Positions 1 through 9,111 of a stretch of 64,000 nt of DNA are shown here, one piece after another. The stretch lies in NCBI RefSeq assembly GCF_001894745.1, contig NZ_BBYF01000004.1, positions 124,001-188,000 on the forward strand, given 5' to 3'. Each line of letters begins with the position of its first letter. Position 1 is the first letter of the stretch. The DNA is from Paenibacillus sp. NAIST15-1 (lineage in GTDB: Bacteria; Bacillota; Bacilli; Paenibacillales; Paenibacillaceae). The notes under the pieces were generated by a model. It was not told the DNA's origin, did not search any database, and saw only the letters and a list, made by a program, of their open reading frames with translations. Made by a program: the position numbers and the translations under genes.

Positions 1-2369
1 TTCATTGCGACAGGAGTTCCATCACCAGGAAGATTTATGCCCTTAATAATAAAGCTAAAGAATTGTTTATCATTATCGTAGTACACCGATATGCCGTTAA
101 CTACTGCACTCGAATTATACGTATCCCCATTTTTGTCGGTGAACATATTCTCCAATGTCCACTCGATTTTACCTAATGGGTTTTTGTCGTTTTTCAATAC
201 AGGCGATTGAATGACTAGCTTATAATTCTGAAGCTCGTTAGCAGTACCGCTTCCTCGCAGGCTTGCAATTTTCCCTTCAATTTCAGCCTTGTTTTTTCCA
301 AGATCAACAAAGTCGAATGTCCCGTACACATTCATCTGCGCTTCACGAGTCAGATAAACGCCGCCTTTTTTCTCAAAACGAGGATCATTAGGCTTCGGAT
401 CCGGATACGTTGTGCTGTATGGATAGATTCCGTCTGTCTCAGGTGCTGGAATAACCGGTAAGTTAGTCGGAATGAGCGTTACTGTGATCGTGTTCTCGTA
501 ATGTGATTTTTGGGAACGGAATACAAATTTGATTTTGTTGTCTCCCATATACAACGCTTCGAATGCTTTTTTCGGATCTACTAATTTGAACTGACTATTT
601 GTTGTACCTTTGGCTAGTTCCAATGTTGTATTGTTGATACTGAAGAATACTGTTTGTTTCGGCCCTGAGTAATCAAGCTCATTTTCGTTTGCAATATTAT
701 AGATTTGACCTGCCAAGTCCTGTAATTCTTTCATTACTTGCGCTTGACGTTGAGCATCTGTCGTATCCGTATAAATCTTTTGGCCATCAAATGCACCGTC
801 GTATTTCACATATGGTCCATATAAAAGAGTAACTGTTGCCGTATATGTTTCCGAAGAGCCATCCAAACCAAACACAATCGTTTGTTTTCCTGTGCTTGGC
901 AGCTTGTCAATCAGGTATACAACCCGACTCATCGATGTCGGAACCCCATTGATATTTTGAACCGTAACATCCTCGGCAACAATCGTAGGGTTTAAATGGT
1001 AAGTACTAGCATCTTGCGTTTTCCCTAATGCATCTGTTACAGATTTAATCGAGATTCTAGGACTGCTACCGTTAGGAACCAAAAATTGGATTGCAGCCGG
1101 CATGGAGAATAACTGCGCACCATCCAGCTTTCCACCTTGCAGCGCCACAGCTTCCCCAGGTGTCATTGCATTGTTATATCCGCTCAAGTAATTAGCAGCG
1201 TAAATATATGGTTTGCCCGCATCCTTCAACAACACGGAGAATCCGGACATGCTCTGAAGTGATGGAGTAGATAGGGCATAGTTCGTCGAAGTCAAAGTAA
1301 TGTTAGTACGAACATCTTGTTTAACAGCGCCTGGTATTTCAAATGAGTACTCCACAAATTTCGGATTCGAGGAAACCTCAACCACATTCGTTGCATTTCC
1401 GTTTGTTTTATTACCGCTGCCCGTTTCAATCATTTCATATGCGACACCGACGCTAGTCGGTTTCGTCTTTGTAGCATCGTAAGGAATAAGGACACGACCA
1501 TAAATTACACCGTCAGTATTGGCAGTAATCGTAGGACTTTGCGATAAATCATATTTTGTTGTTCCACCAGTTTCCTTCATGTGAACGTCATGGAACGTCA
1601 CATCACCATTGAAAAATGCCACTTCTCTTGTTGTTTCAACCGATTGCGTACCGTTAAATACTTTAATTTTAACTAAGTTCCGGCCTTGCTCAATCGCGAT
1701 TGGAGAAGCAAAGAACGTCCAGTCATTGCTCTTGGACACACCAAAGGACCAGCTTCGTCCGTTCACTTCGATTTGTACCTTATCCGCATTCGGTGCTTTA
1801 CCCGAGATGCTGACGTTCACCGACTTTTTCCCTTGGGAAGCATCGGAGTAAACAATTGTCGATTCATCTTCTTTTAAGTTATACACATTCCCATCCAAGG
1901 ATACGGACATGTCGTACATCGTTGGACCATTGCGATACTCGATGAAGATGGAGTCATACACATCCGACATGCCTTGCAAGCCTTTGAATGTAACTTGGTT
2001 CAATCCAGGATACAACTGCAAATTATACAATTGGATTTTCGAACCATTGATCATAATGTTGGCCGTTTGGCCTTCACGTTTGTCGTTTTGATCCACTAAA
2101 TATTTATCCGTCGCGGTTGGATCAGGATTCTTGTTCAGCTTGTACACGCTATAAGAGATCGAATTTCCGTTAACGCCATTCAATGTTCCCTCAAGCGTCA
2201 CACGTTCACTATTTGTTATACGTGCAGATGTAGGAGAATACTGTTCATTCGGAAATACGAAGTGGTTGGCGCTTGCTGCGAATGCCGTCGATACTGCTGT
2301 ACCGAGAGATGCCGGGATAAGCGTAACGACAAGCGCGAGCGTCAACAGTATGGATACCAGTTTCTTCAA
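1..2369 (-). CDS. Large secreted surface protein, C-terminus beyond window edge
   Basis: The gene starts at a TTG codon (2367-2369) with a strong AAGGAGG site (2379-2385) nine bases upstream. About 789 codons are open to the window edge. The product begins with a classical signal peptide: Lys-Lys, a hydrophobic run of about 20 residues, then a Thr-Ala-Phe-Ala-Ala cleavage region. The mature part is rich in Thr, Ser, Asn and beta-branched residues, with no membrane segment and almost no Cys, as in beta-sandwich or Ig-like wall proteins. It lies directly downstream of the csaB/tagA/tagO cluster, where S-layer genes sit in some Bacillales. SLH domains, if present, would be in the missing C-terminal part, or the protein could be held in another way. 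I do not recognise the exact family. Secretion is well supported; an S-layer role is inferred from context. Confidence 0.75.
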   Translation of the reverse strand, partial: MKKLVSILLTLALVVTLIPASLGTAVSTAFAASANHFVFPNEQYSPTSARITNSERVTLEGTLNGVNGNSISYSVYKLNKNPDPTATDKYLVDQNDKREGQTANIMINGSKIQLYNLQLYPGLNQVTFKGLQGMSDVYDSIFIEYRNGPTMYDMSVSLDGNVYNLKEDESTIVYSDASQGKKSVNVSISGKAPNADKVQIEVNGRSWSFGVSKSNDWTFFASPIAIEQGRNLVKIKVFNGTQSVETTREVAFFNGDVTFHDVHMKETGGTTKYDLSQSPTITANTDGVIYGRVLIPYDATKTKPTSVGVAYEMIETGSGNKTNGNATNVVEVSSNPKFVEYSFEIPGAVKQDVRTNITLTSTNYALSTPSLQSMSGFSVLLKDAGKPYIYAANYLSGYNNAMTPGEAVALQGGKLDGAQLFSMPAAIQFLVPNGSSPRISIKSVTDALGKTQDASTYHLNPTIVAEDVTVQNINGVPTSMSRVVYLIDKLPSTGKQTIVFGLDGSSETYTATVTLLYGPYVKYDGAFDGQKIYTDTTDAQRQAQVMKELQDLAGQIYNIANENELDYSGPKQTVFFSINNTTLELAKGTTNSQFKLVDPKKAFEALYMGDNKIKFVFRSQKSHYENTITVTLIPTNLPVIPAPETDGIYPYSTTYPDPKPNDPRFEKKGGVYLTREAQMNVYGTFDFVDLGKNKAEIEGKIASLRGSGTANELQNYKLVIQSPVLKNDKNPLGKIEWTLENMFTDKNGDTYNSSAVVNGISVYYDNDKQFFSFIIKGINLPGDGTPVAM

Positions 2370-2441
2370 CGCTAATAGCCTCCTTATTATAGAACCGTAG
2401 TTGAGTTGCCTCCATCGGCTCGTTCTTACTTGTTATTTCTG

Positions 2442-2469
2442 TTATCGGCTAATTTCGTCCTAAATTTTA
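2442..2469 (-). promoter_or_regulatory. Candidate sigma-D (flagellar sigma) promoter for the surface protein
   Basis: On the minus strand TAAA (2466-2469) is followed after 16 bases by GCCGATAA (2442-2449). This closely matches the Bacillus sigma-D consensus TAAA-N15-GCCGATAT, with one extra spacer base. Transcription would start about 65 bases before the TTG start. I saw no good sigma-A pair in the same stretch. The evidence is motif match only. Confidence 0.4.
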
Positions 2470-2882
2470 GTCAAAACTCCGAAGTTTGTATTGAGAACAG
2501 ACAAAGAGAAGAGAAAGGACATTTACTGTGGTGCTCACGGAAGTAGAACTTTCAGAAGACTTTAGTTAAGAGGCACACATTGAGGGGAATTATTAAGCAC
2601 TTAAAAATGATAAAAAGGAGATTTAACAGACCTACTTACAAGATACTTGTAGAGGTCCTTTTTGAGGTGTTTTTAAAAGGGAATAGCTAAGTAGTTGAAT
2701 TGAATAGATCCACACTTCAATGGTTTACTAAAGAAGTTCATAAACGATCCTATATGAGGTTGTTAAGAAATAGGAAAATTAACTCAATAGAAGGAAGGAT
2801 TCTAATGGTCGATATAGAACCAGCAGCGCGACATAGAAGTACATATCATATTGAAATGCATTTTAGTCACTATAGACGAGTA
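2470..2882. other. AT-rich gap between the surface-protein promoter and the tagO terminator
   Basis: No convincing gene lies here. On the + strand there is a hairpin (GACCT 2629-2633 with AGGTC 2653-2657, TACAAG 2637-2642 with CTTGTA 2646-2651) followed by CTTTTTG, resembling an intrinsic terminator. An upstream AAAAAGG (2612-2618), part of a Shine-Dalgarno-like AAAAAGGAG, can pair with the CTTTTT. A 61-codon + ORF (2700-2885, TTG start) has no ribosome site and no recognisable family. Confidence 0.35.
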
Positions 2883-2942
2883 TAAAAAAACCTTTGCCTC
2901 GAGTAGTTCAGGACAAGCCTGATCCACTCAAGAGCAAAGGTT
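2883..2942 (-). terminator. Intrinsic terminator of the csaB-tagA-tagO transcript
   Basis: On the minus strand AACCTTTGC pairs with GCAAAGGTT, with extra inner pairing (GAGT/ACTC and CAGG/CCTG), and a T-run follows. It lies about 70 bases past the tagO stop codon. Confidence 0.85.
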
Positions 2943-3012
2943 CTATTTACAACATACATTATAATTGCGTTCTTACTTCATCAAAGTCCCCATAAAAGAC
3001 TTGTGGCTATCG

Positions 3013-4158
3013 TTATTTCGAACGTGATTCAGCGTGTACCTTCATGCGCAAGCGGTGCAGGATGTTCAGCATCGGCTTTCTTGTCTTACTTACGATACCA
3101 ATCACCTCAGCCCCAAGCTGGAGCGATACGAGCAACACACAGATGACCACGAGCGTTACCCAGTTCGCATCATGCGATGCGGCTACGGATTGGATAACCG
3201 CCAGCACTCCGAAGAATGCGGCAATACCGTAAATGATGAGCACTGTCTTGCGATGGCTGAAGCCCAGTTCGCGCAGGCAATGGTGCAAGTGACCTTTGTC
3301 TGGTGCGAAGATCGGCTTCTTCTGCAGCCAGCGGCGTACAATCGCGAAGAATGTATCGGACAGCGGCACACCAATAATAAGCAATGGTGTAATGAACGAC
3401 ATGATTGCAATCTGCTTGAAGCCCAGCATGGACAAGACAGCCAAGCTGAAGCCTAAGAACAAGGAACCGGAATCCCCCATAAAGATCTTAGCTGGGTGGA
3501 AGTTAAAGAACAAGAATCCAATAATACTTCCAAGCAAGATCGCGCAGAGCAAGATGATTACCGGATTGCCCATAAAGATCGCCATGACGAGGATGGTAGC
3601 AATGGCAATAGCAGAAACACCAGCAGCCAGTCCGTCCAAGCCATCAATCAAATTAATTGCATTCGTCACACCAACGATCCAGAAGATCGTAAGCGGAATT
3701 GCAACCCATGTTTCAATAAATAAATATTTATCGCCAAACGGCACATTTACAAAGTCTACAGTTAAATCAAATCCGAATACCACGACACACGCAGCTACAA
3801 TCTGACCGAGCAGTTTCGCTTTCGCGGACAGCTCAACACGATCATCCAGTGCACCAATCAGTATAATGATGGAGCCTCCGGCAAGCAGTGCCTTCACAAG
3901 ATTCGCATCTCGCGATGAACCAAGCAGTGTATCAGGGATAAATAACATAAGTCCAAGCAGCGTCAGTACGAACGCCGCAAAAATAGCCAAACCACCCATG
4001 CGGGGCATGATGCGCGTATGCACTTTCCGCGCATTCGGTACGTCAACCGCACCTACTTTGATCGCAAACTTCTTCACTAAAGGCGTTAATCCTGTGGCAA
4101 GCAGCAGAGCTGCCAGGCAGCCACCAATTGCGTATACGGTCATCATCGGTAGTTTCAA
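3013..4158 (-). CDS. tagO: Undecaprenyl-phosphate N-acetylglucosaminyl 1-phosphate transferase (TagO/WecA)
   Basis: Polytopic membrane enzyme of the MraY/WecA family. It moves GlcNAc-1-phosphate from UDP-GlcNAc to undecaprenyl phosphate, the first step of teichoic-acid or secondary wall polymer synthesis. Its 381 residues contain about ten hydrophobic segments and the family motifs: GALDDR (102-107) with the paired Asp, NAINLIDGLDG (166-176), FMGDSGS (226-232) and the HLHH motif (290-293). The listed start is a TTG abutting a GGGGG run. The ATG four codons downstream (4146) has better spacing to that run and may be the true start. It ends the csaB-tagA-tagO group and is followed by a terminator. 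TagO and WecA cannot be told apart by sequence alone, but wall-polymer neighbours favour the TagO role. Confidence 0.93.
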   Translation of the reverse strand: MKLPMMTVYAIGGCLAALLLATGLTPLVKKFAIKVGAVDVPNARKVHTRIMPRMGGLAIFAAFVLTLLGLMLFIPDTLLGSSRDANLVKALLAGGSIIILIGALDDRVELSAKAKLLGQIVAACVVVFGFDLTVDFVNVPFGDKYLFIETWVAIPLTIFWIVGVTNAINLIDGLDGLAAGVSAIAIATILVMAIFMGNPVIILLCAILLGSIIGFLFFNFHPAKIFMGDSGSLFLGFSLAVLSMLGFKQIAIMSFITPLLIIGVPLSDTFFAIVRRWLQKKPIFAPDKGHLHHCLRELGFSHRKTVLIIYGIAAFFGVLAVIQSVAASHDANWVTLVVICVLLVSLQLGAEVIGIVSKTRKPMLNILHRLRMKVHAESRSK

Positions 4159-4260
4159 CCCCCATTTATGTTACCGGATCGAATTATACTCCGTTCAAAA
4201 TGGAAACACCAATGCCGGATTCATGTGAAAACTTACGAAAATGAAAGATTAAGCGTCATT

Positions 4261-5019
4261 TTACTGCACTTTTGTGGGCTTATCTTTATCCCGCATCACT
4301 TTCCAAGCAAATTTAGGCAATGCCATCATTCGCATGAAGCGCTTTGGCTCCTTAACTAAGCGATACAGCCATTCAATACGCAGCTTCTGTACCCACATTG
4401 GTGCCCGCTTGGCCTTGCCTGAAATAACATCAAAGCTGCCCCCAACACCCATCATAAAGGGAACTTCTAGCTGTTGGCGATATCTTGCAATCCAAGGATC
4501 TTGTGTGTCGGCTCCGCGAGCAACGAACAGCAAGTCAGGATTCGCCGCACGAACTTGTGCAATAACCTCTTCATCTTCATCACTTTTGAAAAAGCCATCT
4601 CGGTATCCGACAATGGAGATGGACGGATACTGTTCTTGTAACCGTTCTGCTGCCGCTTGAACCACCTCTGGAGCTGCACCCAAGAGATACACCTTCCACT
4701 TGCGCGGTTCACCCATCTTCAGCAGCTCATGCAGCAGATCGAAGCCCGTTACTCGTTCAACGACAGGATCACCGAACTTATTTGCTGCCCAGACAATGCC
4801 TGTTCCATCTGGAACAACCAAGTCCGCCTGCTTCATGACGGCCATATTCTTATCATTCTCCAAGGCGGCCATCACCATGATGGGATTCGCTGTAATCACC
4901 TGAATGGAGCGCCCAGCGTCAATATGATCAACAAGAAGCTTTACGGTATCTTCCATATTCAACTTGGAAAAGGGAATGCCGTAAATCGAAACCTTAGGTA
5001 CATCCTTCATTTCTAACAT
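4261..5019 (-). CDS. tagA: WecG/TagA family N-acetylmannosaminyltransferase
   Basis: The family adds ManNAc from UDP-ManNAc to undecaprenyl-PP-GlcNAc, making the ManNAc-GlcNAc lipid disaccharide. The ATG at 5019 is chosen because AAGGTGG lies eight bases upstream; a longer reading into csaB lacks a ribosome site. The 252-residue product has the conserved ITANP segment with Thr43 and PDGTG with Asp71, matching the catalytic Thr and Asp of characterised TagA. The usual G-x-P-K-Q-E motif near the C-terminus reads GADTQDPW, so the PKQE part is altered. It begins 13 bases after the csaB stop, consistent with co-transcription. The substrate UDP-ManNAc would come from WecB, encoded at 43.6-44.8 kb. 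Confidence 0.9.
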   Translation of the reverse strand: MLEMKDVPKVSIYGIPFSKLNMEDTVKLLVDHIDAGRSIQVITANPIMVMAALENDKNMAVMKQADLVVPDGTGIVWAANKFGDPVVERVTGFDLLHELLKMGEPRKWKVYLLGAAPEVVQAAAERLQEQYPSISIVGYRDGFFKSDEDEEVIAQVRAANPDLLFVARGADTQDPWIARYRQQLEVPFMMGVGGSFDVISGKAKRAPMWVQKLRIEWLYRLVKEPKRFMRMMALPKFAWKVMRDKDKPTKVQ

Positions 5020-5032
5020 ATCACAAACCACC

Positions 5033-6223
5033 TTACGCCTTATGACGCAGCCATTGCACAATTTGTTGCGCTGGCTGTTCTGCTTCTTGCTTCAATAAAG
5101 TTATTGCTTTTTGATGTTTCTCGCGCCAGCCATCTACATCATCGAGCAAGCAGCACATATGAGATGCAGCACGAGCAGCATCTAGCTTGGCTGTTGTGCC
5201 AATCGCCTCTTCCTGCAATCGATGCAGGAATTGGTCGATCTTCGGATCATAAGAAATACCCGCAAGCGGCACCTCTTGGGAGGCCGCATAAATAAGAGAA
5301 TGCAATCGCATTCCGACTAACACCCTGCATTGACTTACTTCCTGCAGCATGGACTGAGGATGCTCAAGCGGAGCGCATAAGCTCATCACCGTGCCAGCTT
5401 CAGAAGCAGCAGCTGATGGGCCGCCGCACAATCCATCTACTTCGGAAACCTCATCCTCAAGCTTCTTCATGACATAACGGGATGCCTCTTCATCACTTGC
5501 TCCATGGAACGGCAAAAACCGTAAATGGACTTTCCGCATCCGACTAAGCTGAAGCAGCATATCAGCGATCGCATCCATATCGGATCGATCTTGATTCCAG
5601 AATCGAAGGGAAACCCCAACATAGGGGCGGCCTGCCGCATCGAACCCTGTCCCATGATCGAGTGCGGGCTGCCCAGGCTTAGATGACGGCAACCGAAGAC
5701 CCATTACTGGATCAGGTACAACATGGATCGCTTCTTTGCCCACTCCCATTCGCATCAAAAGCTCTGCAGACTCACGATCACGTACAGACACATAAGCAGC
5801 TCGGTTGAATACGTGACGAATGTACGGATAGAAAGACTGGCGGTTTACCGGACCAACTCCTTGCGAATAAATGAACGTCGGCTTACGGAACCACTGTGCC
5901 AGTTTCAGCACACCTAAGTAATAAGGAATCGTCTTCGAACTGGTCGCATCCTGCAGCAAGCTTCCGCCGCCGCTAATCAACCCATCGCTGCTGCGAATCG
6001 CACCCAGCAAGGCTCCGGGCTTCATTCGATGCACAGCTTCTACCCCATACAACCGAGTCGTTGTCTCTGGATCACCAGACAATACGACAGGCTCGATTGC
6101 CATGCCAGCTTCTTCGCCAGCACGTTCCAAGGCGGTCAGTATCGACAACAGAACCGCCTCGTCACCACTATTATTGAATCCGTAATATCCGGACAGTACT
6201 ATTCTTGTAGCTTTGGACGCCAT
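5033..6223 (-). CDS. csaB: Polysaccharide pyruvyl transferase CsaB
   Basis: CsaB adds a ketal-linked pyruvate, from phosphoenolpyruvate, to ManNAc in the secondary wall polymer; SLH domains recognise this group. The 396-residue protein has the family motifs in order: GYYGFNNSGDEA near the N-terminus, GGGSLLQD, YSQGVGP, SVRDRESA, PDPV, and VGMRLHS near the C-terminus. The ATG at 6223 has AAAGGTG at suitable spacing. A GTG four codons upstream overlaps that ribosome site and is less likely. The start overlaps the end of the DUF5693 gene by 25 bases, indicating translational coupling. It is cytoplasmic and probably acts on the lipid-linked precursor made by TagO and TagA. Confidence 0.93.
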   Translation of the reverse strand: MASKATRIVLSGYYGFNNSGDEAVLLSILTALERAGEEAGMAIEPVVLSGDPETTTRLYGVEAVHRMKPGALLGAIRSSDGLISGGGSLLQDATSSKTIPYYLGVLKLAQWFRKPTFIYSQGVGPVNRQSFYPYIRHVFNRAAYVSVRDRESAELLMRMGVGKEAIHVVPDPVMGLRLPSSKPGQPALDHGTGFDAAGRPYVGVSLRFWNQDRSDMDAIADMLLQLSRMRKVHLRFLPFHGASDEEASRYVMKKLEDEVSEVDGLCGGPSAAASEAGTVMSLCAPLEHPQSMLQEVSQCRVLVGMRLHSLIYAASQEVPLAGISYDPKIDQFLHRLQEEAIGTTAKLDAARAASHMCCLLDDVDGWREKHQKAITLLKQEAEQPAQQIVQWLRHKA

Positions 6224-8205
6224 GCATCCCAACACCTTTCAATGATAGTCCACACGAAAATGCCAATGATCCCGATAACCAGTCCAAGGCCAAGACCAAG
6301 GAGTGTACGAAGTGTCGACATGATGATCGGCGTATGGATATGAGCGAATGTATCAACCATGGACAACTGGCCGATAACCGCGATGATGAATGCATATAGA
6401 GCTATCCGATAACGATATGCTGCAAATGCCGCAATCAAGAACAACGGGTGCGCCATCAAGAACTCTTTATTTCGTGGCCGAACTCCCAACGTATTTTCAA
6501 GCAAGGAACGGAACGATTTTTCCAAGGAAGATACGTTACCTGCGTTCCCCGTACGCGACAGGTAGTACAATCCCACTACGCCCGCGACGCCAGCAGCCAC
6601 GACCATCAATACCGTAACCGGCATCTTAAGCCAACGATTGGCTTCCTTCACAACAGAATCTCCACGGTAGAGGAAGATATACAATGCGGTAAGGCCAATC
6701 GGCAGGAAGTGCAGCAGACTGACTCCACGGAATTGAGTTATTACAAGGCTGTACGTAATGTTGTTAAGCAATGCAATGACGAACGGAATAGCCATCAGCG
6801 ACAACACCGTCGTGCGTAAGAACAATCCAACCGATTTGCCAAAGCGAGCCTTGAAGCTTGTAACCGGAGGACTCATGTCCACTCTTCGAACAGCGAGCAC
6901 CATCGCAATCGTTGGCGCACTTATCGCCACCCCAAGGGCAAGCACTTGCTCGAAGAAGGCTGGCTTCAATACGTACATTCCTGCGCTTCCAATCAAGCCC
7001 AGAACGAAGGCAGGAAGCATCACAGCCGGCACAAAATAAGAAAGCATCAGCGCGATTAATGCTACGCCGCCAATAACTACGATAATCTTCGCAATTTTCT
7101 GCCATGAAGCGTCAAATACCGTAAATGGTTCAGCTGTACCCATTGTAAATCCGTTTTTCTCAATCGATGCAATTGCATCTCCAGGCTCTTTCAGTGTGTG
7201 AATCAGATTATCAATGGAAGTCACAATCTCAGACTTCTTCATATCTTTTTTCACACCTGCGTTCAAATAAATCATCCGAATATTGCGATCCTTCGTAGCA
7301 AGCGAGAAGCGATCAGCTAATACATCGATTTCATTGAATGACTCCTGATCGTTAATCGAATGAAGTCGAACTACATTATATTTCGTCAAATAAGCAAGCT
7401 TGTTCATCCCCTGCTGCGGCTTCTTCAAGCCTTCAATGGCAGCAATACCGATGTTGTGCTTATTCAATAGATCAGCAAAGCCTGTCAAACTTTTTTTCTC
7501 TGCATCATCATTAAAGCCTTTAACTGCATCGCCATCAAAGAGAATACGCGTTACGCCCAATGAATTGTAGTATTGCAGCAGCTCATCCATTTGCTCTTGA
7601 TCATATTCCGAGCTGTCGGACAAACGCGGCATAATTGTATATCCTTTATCCACAAGCATCTGAATTGTGATTGGATCCTGTGGCATTGACTTCATTACTG
7701 CGGATTCAACCGGAGTTTCCAAGATCAATCCATTGTGGCCTTCATACTGCCACGTACGAACCTCTACACCCAAACGAAGGAAAGTCTTCTCAATCATAGG
7801 AGAAAGCTTCTGTTCGTTCTCAGATGACGTGAACAAAAGATATGTATAATTTTCATTCAGAGGCGGAAGCTTCTTCTGCAGCGTTGCTGCATCGCTAGAG
7901 TTGTAAATCAACAATCTTCGTGCGGACTTCATATCCGACAAATTGCTTTCGAACAACGCCATCGTGTGAACGCCTGCATCTTTTAAGCGTCCCAACTGCT
8001 CATCAATAAATTCATTTGGCTTGGGCATCAGCGCAGACATATCGACCAAATTACGATAATTGAATACAATTTCAACCTTATTCGCCGACTGTTCTGTCTG
8101 TACGCGCTGCACTGCTACAGGAATAGCAGCTACCAGTCCGACAATGACCACAAGCCATAGCCACTTTTTCATTTGTCGGTTCCATTTCTCTACCTGTTGA
8201 AACAC
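6199..8205 (-). CDS. DUF5693 family multi-pass membrane protein
   Basis: GTG start with AAGGAGGG six bases upstream. The 668 residues comprise an N-terminal membrane anchor (about 12-30), a large extracytoplasmic region of roughly 330 residues, and about eight membrane segments in the C-terminal half. This layout and the position immediately before csaB match the DUF5693 family of Firmicutes, whose function is unknown. The gene end overlaps the csaB start, so the two are almost certainly expressed together. I infer a role in assembly or export of the pyruvylated wall polymer, for instance as a membrane partner or flippase-like component. No catalytic motif supports a more precise statement. 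Confidence 0.8.
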   Translation of the reverse strand: MFQQVEKWNRQMKKWLWLVVIVGLVAAIPVAVQRVQTEQSANKVEIVFNYRNLVDMSALMPKPNEFIDEQLGRLKDAGVHTMALFESNLSDMKSARRLLIYNSSDAATLQKKLPPLNENYTYLLFTSSENEQKLSPMIEKTFLRLGVEVRTWQYEGHNGLILETPVESAVMKSMPQDPITIQMLVDKGYTIMPRLSDSSEYDQEQMDELLQYYNSLGVTRILFDGDAVKGFNDDAEKKSLTGFADLLNKHNIGIAAIEGLKKPQQGMNKLAYLTKYNVVRLHSINDQESFNEIDVLADRFSLATKDRNIRMIYLNAGVKKDMKKSEIVTSIDNLIHTLKEPGDAIASIEKNGFTMGTAEPFTVFDASWQKIAKIIVVIGGVALIALMLSYFVPAVMLPAFVLGLIGSAGMYVLKPAFFEQVLALGVAISAPTIAMVLAVRRVDMSPPVTSFKARFGKSVGLFLRTTVLSLMAIPFVIALLNNITYSLVITQFRGVSLLHFLPIGLTALYIFLYRGDSVVKEANRWLKMPVTVLMVVAAGVAGVVGLYYLSRTGNAGNVSSLEKSFRSLLENTLGVRPRNKEFLMAHPLFLIAAFAAYRYRIALYAFIIAVIGQLSMVDTFAHIHTPIIMSTLRTLLGLGLGLVIGIIGIFVWTIIERCWDAWRPKLQE

Positions 8206-8394
8206 TTGTTTCCCTCCTTAAGCCATTCCGAATACATCATCATGTGGAATATCACAATACTTCTACCGTGCATCATTCGATGAGTTCCGAGTCCATTCGA
8301 CACCGATGGCACACAGCTAATGTTCAGCTCCGGTTATCCTTAGAATAACCGAACTCTCTGCATTCATTGCAAATGATTCCACCTATGCTGTATT

Positions 8395-8826
8395 CTACTC
8401 GCGATCCGACAATGCGAACATTAATTCACCTTCAGCAACGACCTTATCGCCAACCTTGGCTGTAGCCTGTCCCTTGCCGATCGTCCCCTTCAATCGTGTA
8501 ATCTCTACTGTAAGTGTAAGCGTATCGCCAGGTACGACTTGTCCACGAAAACGGAAATTGTCGATTCCAGCAAAGAAAGCAAGTTTCCCTTGATTTTGCT
8601 CCAATTTCAAAATAGCTACTGCACCAACCTGTGCGAGCGCTTCAACAATGAGAACTCCCGGCATAACCGGATAACCAGGGAAGTGACCTGCAAAATGCGG
8701 CTCGTTCATTGTAACATTCTTAATTCCGACGGCACGCTTGCCTTCTTCTACTTCAAGAATACGGTCAACGAGCAGAAAAGGGTAACGGTGTGGAATAATT
8801 TCCTGGATTTGCTCAACTGTCAACAT
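8395..8826 (-). CDS. fabZ: 3-hydroxyacyl-[acyl-carrier-protein] dehydratase FabZ
   Basis: Dehydrates 3-hydroxyacyl-ACP to trans-2-enoyl-ACP in type II fatty acid synthesis. The ATG at 8826 follows AGAGGAG with good spacing and gives 143 residues, the usual family length; the 21 extra codons upstream lack a ribosome site. The hot-dog fold signature [11 protein letters not shown] is present, with catalytic His48 and Glu62 (VEALAQ). It sits in the same neighbourhood as in B. subtilis, where fabZ follows mbl-flhO-flhP. A short palindrome (8331-8351) lies in the 190-base gap to the DUF5693 gene; no T-run accompanies it. Confidence 0.95.
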   Translation of the reverse strand: MLTVEQIQEIIPHRYPFLLVDRILEVEEGKRAVGIKNVTMNEPHFAGHFPGYPVMPGVLIVEALAQVGAVAILKLEQNQGKLAFFAGIDNFRFRGQVVPGDTLTLTVEITRLKGTIGKGQATAKVGDKVVAEGELMFALSDRE

Positions 8827-8924
8827 AATGCAATCTCCTCTCTTCCTCTGCCGTATAAGACGACAGCTATGCGTCAATACTAAGATCATCCTTCATGACT
8901 GCAGGCCTGAAGGTTGAGATAAGG

Positions 8925-8957
8925 GGCTTCCCGCAGCTTCGGCTGTTCGGGGAGCTC
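8925..8957. repeat. Stable inverted repeat between the pgsA-like gene and fabZ
   Basis: CCCG and CGGG flank CAGC-TTCG-GCTG. Read on the + strand the apex is a C(UUCG)G tetraloop. No gene on either strand needs a terminator here and no clean T-run follows. Function unknown. Confidence 0.35.
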
Positions 8958-9111
8958 TCTTCTTAGAATCAGAATGCGCAACTTCCATGCAAGTCATTCT
9001 GTCTTAGCAAGACACGTAAAGACAAGTAACTTGAACGTAAAACAAATGATGAATCGTCATCAAGGTAAAAATAAACATTTCTTTCGTTGTCCCACAAGAG
9101 ACATGCCTGCA

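Noticed and set aside
2700..2885. 61-codon + strand ORF
   Set aside because: TTG start without a ribosome site, no family resemblance, and the 3' end runs into the tagO terminator.
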